Below are positions 6,332 to 10,035 of a stretch of 10,035 nucleotides of DNA, in pieces; positions within the stretch are counted from its first letter, which is position 1, and each line of letters starts with the position of its first letter. The stretch is taken from the NCBI GenBank assembly GCA_035252155.1, contig DATFDL010000080.1, forward strand, positions 1 through 10,035, given 5' to 3'. A model generated the notes under the pieces. That model made no database searches. It saw nothing but the letters and a program-made list of their open reading frames with translations, and had not been told where the DNA came from. Origin of the DNA: JAICLL01 sp035252155. Its GTDB lineage: Bacteria; Planctomycetota; Planctomycetia; Pirellulales; JAICIG01. A program made the position numbers and the translations under genes.

Positions 6332-6458
6332 GACATTCAAAACCGGAAATGGCGGGAGCCGGCATGTGGCACAGCCGCCCTCGGCTGTGCATCGCCGACG
6401 CAGTCGGCGTCGCGGAACCAGCCGAAGGCGGCTGGTCCACATGCCGGTTTCGAACGTC
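6332..6458. repeat. Outer inverted repeat enclosing the cloverleaf element
   Basis: GACATTCAAAACCGG (6332-6346) and the reverse complement of CCGGTTTCGAACGTC (6444-6458) agree at 13 of 15 positions. On the right arm this segment runs directly into the basal stem of the inner element. On the left arm 16 bases bounded by CCGG copies intervene (6347-6362), so the left arm looks like an interrupted version of the right arm. Confidence 0.65.
6359..6447. repeat. Three-armed cloverleaf-like palindromic element
   Basis: A perfect 11-bp basal stem (6359-6369 with 6437-6447, CCGGCATGTGG) encloses three adjacent perfect hairpins. These are 6370-6377 with 6382-6389 (8 bp, loop CCCT), 6393-6399 with 6403-6409 (7 bp, loop GCA) and 6417-6424 with 6429-6436 (8 bp, loop AAGG). 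In single-stranded DNA or in RNA of either strand this would fold into a four-way junction. It lies between two convergent genes, 160 bp after one stop and 40 bp from the other. It is not a tRNA: there is no T-loop consensus and the arm sizes do not fit. The likely readings are a dispersed extragenic palindromic element of the REP/MITE kind, or a bidirectional transcription barrier. Confidence 0.8.
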
Positions 6459-6487
6459 AAAACGATCAGAGCCGTGCAGTCTGCGGT

Positions 6488-9400
6488 CTAATTCGTCAAC
6501 CGCACGCGCCGCACCTTGCCCGAAAAGCGTTGGTCCCAGGAGTTCACGCCCCCGACCCAGCAGAGCATGGGGCGGTCGATCGCCGGCACGAAGTTTAGCA
6601 CGCCCGAGGCCGCCGGTTCGCCGTCGAGCTCGACGGTCACCGAACGATCGGAGTCGCGATAGTTGACTCGCACGTGTTTCCAGCGCCGGCTGTCTTGGGC
6701 GTTGAGCGGACAGGTAAGCTCATAGCTCGCCGTTTCATCACCAGAGTCGCTGACGCGCACATACAATCGCCCGTCGTCGAGAAGGCTGACCACAATAGGA
6801 TCGCGGCCACCGCGATCGTCGCCGATAAAAAATGCCACGCCGGGCGAAGTGATGTCGCGTGCCAAGAACTCCAACGTCAACACCCACGATTTGCCGATGT
6901 CGAACGTCTTGCCCAGGTCGAATGACTTCGACGCGCTGGTGCAGTCGATTTCCTCGTCGACCTCGACGCCCAGTCGGAGCCGTTCGAGCCACCGCAAGGG
7001 CCGCGCTTGAAACGCGCCGCTACCGCCGATTTCGGCGATGCGCTCGTCGGCCTGCTGGCGGTCGTCGCCGCGGCAGGCCGGCGCGGCCAGCTCGTACCAT
7101 TCCAAGGCGCGCGATTGGCAGGCCAGCTTCGTTTCGTCCTTCGACCCCGCGGCCCACTCGAACCAGGCCTGCGCCAGGCCCAGGCGGGCCGACGGCTCGA
7201 CCGGCGACTGCAAATCTCGCTGGGCCAGTTGCCGCAAGGCTTCGTCGCTGCCGCGGGCCAGTCGCGGCAGGCCGTGTTGCCAGTCGTGCTTAAGCATGCA
7301 CTCGAACATCCCGAGCTTGAGATTAGCCTCGGCATCATCGGCCTCTTCGTGCAAACGTTCGACCGCGGCATGCAGCGATTTGTAATGCCGGGCGAGCTCG
7401 CTGACGTCTTTGACGCACTGTTTGGCCGCCTCGGCGCGGACGGCGTCGTTTGCGCCGCGGGCGGCCAATGCTGCCAACTTCGCGGCTTGTTCGGCCGTCG
7501 CATAGTCGTCGGCCTGCAACGAGTCGGCCACCAGGAACAGCGCATTGTCGACCAGTGGCTGCTTTTGCGCCGCCACCTTTTGGACCCGGTTGATGTCGGC
7601 CAATGCGTCTGCCCGCATGGCCAGCGGCGATACGACGAACCGCTCTGCCAATTGGTCGATGAACTCCGCGGCGGCAGAGTAATTTCCGGTCTTGGCCGCC
7701 AGGTCGCAGGCCTGACTGAGCAGCACAAACTGATCGGTCGGAGAGTCGGCTTCTTTCTCCGCTGCCTTGGCCAGGATACGGGCCGAGCCCAGCCTGCCCG
7801 ATGCTCCCTTGCCCAGCCACTCGGTCTTGTAGCGCTGCTTCAGCTCCTGTTCGGCCGCCTTGCGCGCCGCTTCGTCGGGCGGTGGCAGTTTTTCGGGATC
7901 TTTCGCCAGCTCCGCCAACCTGGGCGGACGGCCGCTCGGTGCGGCGTTGGTGGGCGCGGTTCCGCTCGGCGCCGACTCGCCCGGCGCGAGGTTGTTTGAT
8001 GGCCTGGGCGGCGGCGCATCGCCATCAGTCATCGTTGGACGATCTATTTTCGCCGATGTAGCGGCAAGCTGTGGGGGCGCCGGCCCCACGTGGATGCCCG
8101 GCCAAGATGATGTGGGATCGAGAATCGGGTCGATCCACACGGCATGGCAGAACGCATTGTCGCCAGGGCAATCGACAATCAACTCCAGGCGCTCGAAGCC
8201 CGAAACGTCGATGTCGAAGGGTTCGGCCGAGCTGGTTTGCTGGAGCGGTTGGGAAGTCCAGATTGCCCGGCCGTCTCCTAGGATCCGAAATGTCAGTGGG
8301 GTTTGGGCGCCTTGCTGTGCCGTATCGTTGATTGCGGCCGCGCCGGCGAAGCGATGGTATTTTTTGGCCAGTGAGAACGCCGCGAGCGTGGGCTGGTTGG
8401 CGCCCGGATGCGCCCACAAGCCCAAGGGGCGCGGCACGCCCCGCAGAAGAACGATTGGCTCGCGCAAGTAGCCGACGCCTTTCAACTCGGTCTCGGGCAA
8501 AAGAAACAAGGGTGTTCCCTCAGCCAAGGGGAGCGTGGCCGCGATCCGCTCCATTGGCCGCGCGCGTTCGGCTTCGCCGAGTCGCATCATCGCCTGAGCG
8601 TAGCGAAACGCGGCTCGCTGGCGGAGCACCGGCTTCGCCGGGTCGTCCGAGGCGTCGGCCGCGTCCCACCAGCCGTCGCCGATGGCGGCCTGTTCGTGCG
8701 GATCGCCGGGATTGCTCGCGTCGAGCAGTGCCAGCTTTCGCAGTTCGCGCGAATCGCTGCGAGCCAGCCACGGCAGCGCGCGCGGCCAATCGTGCTCGAC
8801 CAACGCCCGGTAGGCGCCCAGCTTTTGGTTCGCTTCGCCAATCGACGGATCGTTGCACGACAGGTCGATCTCGATCCAACCATCGCTCCGGTCGGGAGCA
8901 CACCAATAGCCGAGCTCTTCGGTGAGCGAACTGGTGATGCCGTCGACCGTGTTTTCTGGACGGAAATTGTGATTGAGGCAGCCGCTGGAAACCACCGGGC
9001 AAGCCCGTGCGAGATTGTGGCTTCCTTGCATCACCTGAATCTCGGATAACCCGGCGCCCAGGGCGGGCCAGCGAGTCACTTCTACCCGCACGCGGTCGAA
9101 CGGCAATTGTGGCAATTCGACTTCGACCGAAGTGTCTTGATCGGGCGACCAAGGAACCGCCACGTCGTCCTGCCGCCATACTTCTTTTTGCCCCAAAGAG
9201 AGCCGCAGGTTCACGGCCACTGCCCCGCGGTCGTTGTGACGCGAGTTGTGGGTGTTCCAGAGAATCAGCCGGTCAGCCCTCACTCCGGCGGAGGCGCGCG
9301 GTTCGGCGAGCGACAAGTCGATTTCGGCCCAACCGGGCATTCGGTCGGGAAGCAACCAAAAGCTATCGAAATACCCCGTGACGATGCCGTCGGTCAATTT

Positions 9401-10024
9401 GTCGGCGGTGAAACGCGAATTGAGTTGCGCGCACGCCGTGGCCGGGCAGCCTCGGGCCAGGTTCGCCTCGCCTCGGTAGACCTCGATCTCGGCCAAGCCC
9501 CCGCTGGCTTGTTCCCATTTTGTGATTTCCACCCGCACCCGGTCGAATCGGAGGTTGGGGACATTGATCGAAACATTCTCGTCGCGCTCGGCAGACCAAG
9601 GCAGCGCGATTTGGTCTTGCCTCCACACTTCCTGGCCTTCGCGCACCAGCGACAAATTGCATTCGAGCGTGCCGCGGTCATGATGTCGGTCATTGTGCTG
9701 GTTCCAAATCACGACGCGGTCGGCCGTCACGCCCGGAGGATGCGGCGGATGAGCGTCGTCGGCCGCAACGACAAACGATTCGTCGGCGGTATGGGGATCA
9801 CCTCGTGAGCTTCGCGACTTCGTGGCCGATTTCGAGCCGGCCGCGCGCGTGTGCTTTGAATCGTTCGCGGCGCCTCCGCGTGCCGCCGTCTCGGACTTCC
9901 GTGACGGGGCGGATCCCGACCCCGTCCAACTCAACACCGCCCAACCAGCGATCGCCACCAGCACGACTCCGGCAATCATGGCTGCGGGCAAGACCCACGT
10001 GGGCCAAGGTTCGCGGCGGGCCAC
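6488..10024 (-). CDS. Membrane-anchored modular protein: discoidin-like, NPCBM, TPR-like, LamG
   Basis: A 1178-residue protein read from GTG 10024. The frame stays open to the window edge, so the true start may lie outside. Residues about 10-33 form one membrane segment (VLPAAMIAGVVLVAIAGWAV), leaving a short cytoplasmic end and a large exported part, followed by a charged Ser/Lys/Arg linker. Residues 101-390 hold two tandem copies of about 140 residues resembling rearranged F5/8 type C (discoidin) galactose-binding folds (WNxHNxRHxDRG, FDRVRVE, NLAR, GWxEIDLS). Residues about 398-482 and 899-982 are two copies of a helical module containing HDW, LARxSD and LRxLA. Residues about 506-635 resemble NPCBM (GLWAHPGANQPTLAAF, YHRFAGAAAIND). 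A proline-rich linker (about 645-705) precedes a helical region (about 715-890). Residues about 1034-1178 are a LamG/concanavalin-A-like jelly roll. No catalytic residues are seen. A carbohydrate- or surface-binding scaffold is the best inference; the function is unknown. Confidence 0.85.
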   Translation of the reverse strand: MARREPWPTWVLPAAMIAGVVLVAIAGWAVLSWTGSGSAPSRKSETAARGGAANDSKHTRAAGSKSATKSRSSRGDPHTADESFVVAADDAHPPHPPGVTADRVVIWNQHNDRHHDRGTLECNLSLVREGQEVWRQDQIALPWSAERDENVSINVPNLRFDRVRVEITKWEQASGGLAEIEVYRGEANLARGCPATACAQLNSRFTADKLTDGIVTGYFDSFWLLPDRMPGWAEIDLSLAEPRASAGVRADRLILWNTHNSRHNDRGAVAVNLRLSLGQKEVWRQDDVAVPWSPDQDTSVEVELPQLPFDRVRVEVTRWPALGAGLSEIQVMQGSHNLARACPVVSSGCLNHNFRPENTVDGITSSLTEELGYWCAPDRSDGWIEIDLSCNDPSIGEANQKLGAYRALVEHDWPRALPWLARSDSRELRKLALLDASNPGDPHEQAAIGDGWWDAADASDDPAKPVLRQRAAFRYAQAMMRLGEAERARPMERIAATLPLAEGTPLFLLPETELKGVGYLREPIVLLRGVPRPLGLWAHPGANQPTLAAFSLAKKYHRFAGAAAINDTAQQGAQTPLTFRILGDGRAIWTSQPLQQTSSAEPFDIDVSGFERLELIVDCPGDNAFCHAVWIDPILDPTSSWPGIHVGPAPPQLAATSAKIDRPTMTDGDAPPPRPSNNLAPGESAPSGTAPTNAAPSGRPPRLAELAKDPEKLPPPDEAARKAAEQELKQRYKTEWLGKGASGRLGSARILAKAAEKEADSPTDQFVLLSQACDLAAKTGNYSAAAEFIDQLAERFVVSPLAMRADALADINRVQKVAAQKQPLVDNALFLVADSLQADDYATAEQAAKLAALAARGANDAVRAEAAKQCVKDVSELARHYKSLHAAVERLHEEADDAEANLKLGMFECMLKHDWQHGLPRLARGSDEALRQLAQRDLQSPVEPSARLGLAQAWFEWAAGSKDETKLACQSRALEWYELAAPACRGDDRQQADERIAEIGGSGAFQARPLRWLERLRLGVEVDEEIDCTSASKSFDLGKTFDIGKSWVLTLEFLARDITSPGVAFFIGDDRGGRDPIVVSLLDDGRLYVRVSDSGDETASYELTCPLNAQDSRRWKHVRVNYRDSDRSVTVELDGEPAASGVLNFVPAIDRPMLCWVGGVNSWDQRFSGKVRRVRLTN
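8855..9277 (-). repeat. Second copy of the ~140-residue discoidin-like unit
   Basis: This encodes residues 250-390 of the large modular protein. Its order of motifs matches the first copy (9308-9724): DRLILWNTHNSRHNDRG, then EVWRQDDVAVPWS, PFDRVRVEVTRW, LSEIQVMQG, NLARACP, PDRSDGWIEIDLS. The DNA copies have clearly diverged, so this is an old duplication. Confidence 0.8.
9308..9724 (-). repeat. First copy of the ~140-residue discoidin-like unit
   Basis: This encodes residues 101-239 of the large modular protein: DRVVIWNQHNDRHHDRG, EVWRQDQIALPWS, RFDRVRVEITKW, LAEIEVYRG, NLARGCP, PDRMPGWAEIDLS. It aligns segment by segment with the second copy at 8855-9277. Confidence 0.8.
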
Positions 10025-10035
10025 CGCGCTCGCGG

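Noticed and set aside
6319..6335. CATAAT (6319-6324) and TTGACA (6330-6335) as a promoter
   Set aside because: The elements are in the wrong order for one plus-strand promoter, and neither has a partner at the right spacing. No gene starts downstream on the plus strand.
6359..6447. The cloverleaf element as a tRNA or tmRNA gene
   Set aside because: There is no GTTCRA T-loop, no anticodon arm of 5 bp with a 7-nt loop, and no D-loop signature. The stem lengths do not fit tRNA.
7007..7999. 330-residue plus-strand open frame opposite the large modular protein (also 233 residues at 9107-9808)
   Set aside because: Antisense frames of a GC-rich gene. The opposite strand encodes recognisable LamG, NPCBM-like and discoidin-like segments throughout, and these frames show none.

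Overview
The window looks like chromosomal DNA from a planctomycete, most likely of the Pirellulales type. Three things point there: high GC content; a large secreted protein that fuses a dehydrogenase-type propeller, HEAT repeats and the Pirellula/Verrucomicrobium-type cytochrome c domain; and a giant membrane-anchored protein built from modules typical of planctomycete proteomes (discoidin-like, NPCBM, TPR-like, LamG). This assignment rests on protein architecture; no taxonomic marker was compared.

Layout. Positions 1-237 (+) hold the 3' part of a ribbon-helix-helix (HicB/Arc-type) protein gene. Abutting it on the opposite strand is the RNase P RNA gene rnpB (238-669, -), closed by a perfect 16-bp P1 helix. 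Divergent from rnpB is a DUF1186/SEC-C protein gene (766-1776, +), and an AT-rich spot between them reads as a -10 element on both strands. Next come the PVC-type haem-binding dehydrogenase/cytochrome c protein (1901-4996, +) and an RlmM-like 2'-O-ribose methyltransferase (5092-6198, +). The 95-bp gap between these two is mostly a 68-nt imperfect palindrome that contains the likely ribosome binding site of the methyltransferase. Convergent to it is the large modular surface-type protein (6488-10024, -, open at the window edge). The convergent gap (6199-6487) carries a three-armed cloverleaf-like palindromic element and a smaller inverted repeat.

Function. The genes do not form one obvious pathway. 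Two are RNA-related housekeeping genes (RNase P RNA, rRNA methyltransferase). Two encode exported or anchored proteins probably involved in periplasmic electron transfer/oxidation and in carbohydrate or surface interaction. I see no defence system, CRISPR array, transposase or phage gene. The most unusual material is non-coding (the cloverleaf element, the palindrome over a ribosome binding site, the shared rnpB/SEC-C promoter region) and architectural (a half-whole-half discoidin-like duplication in the large protein).
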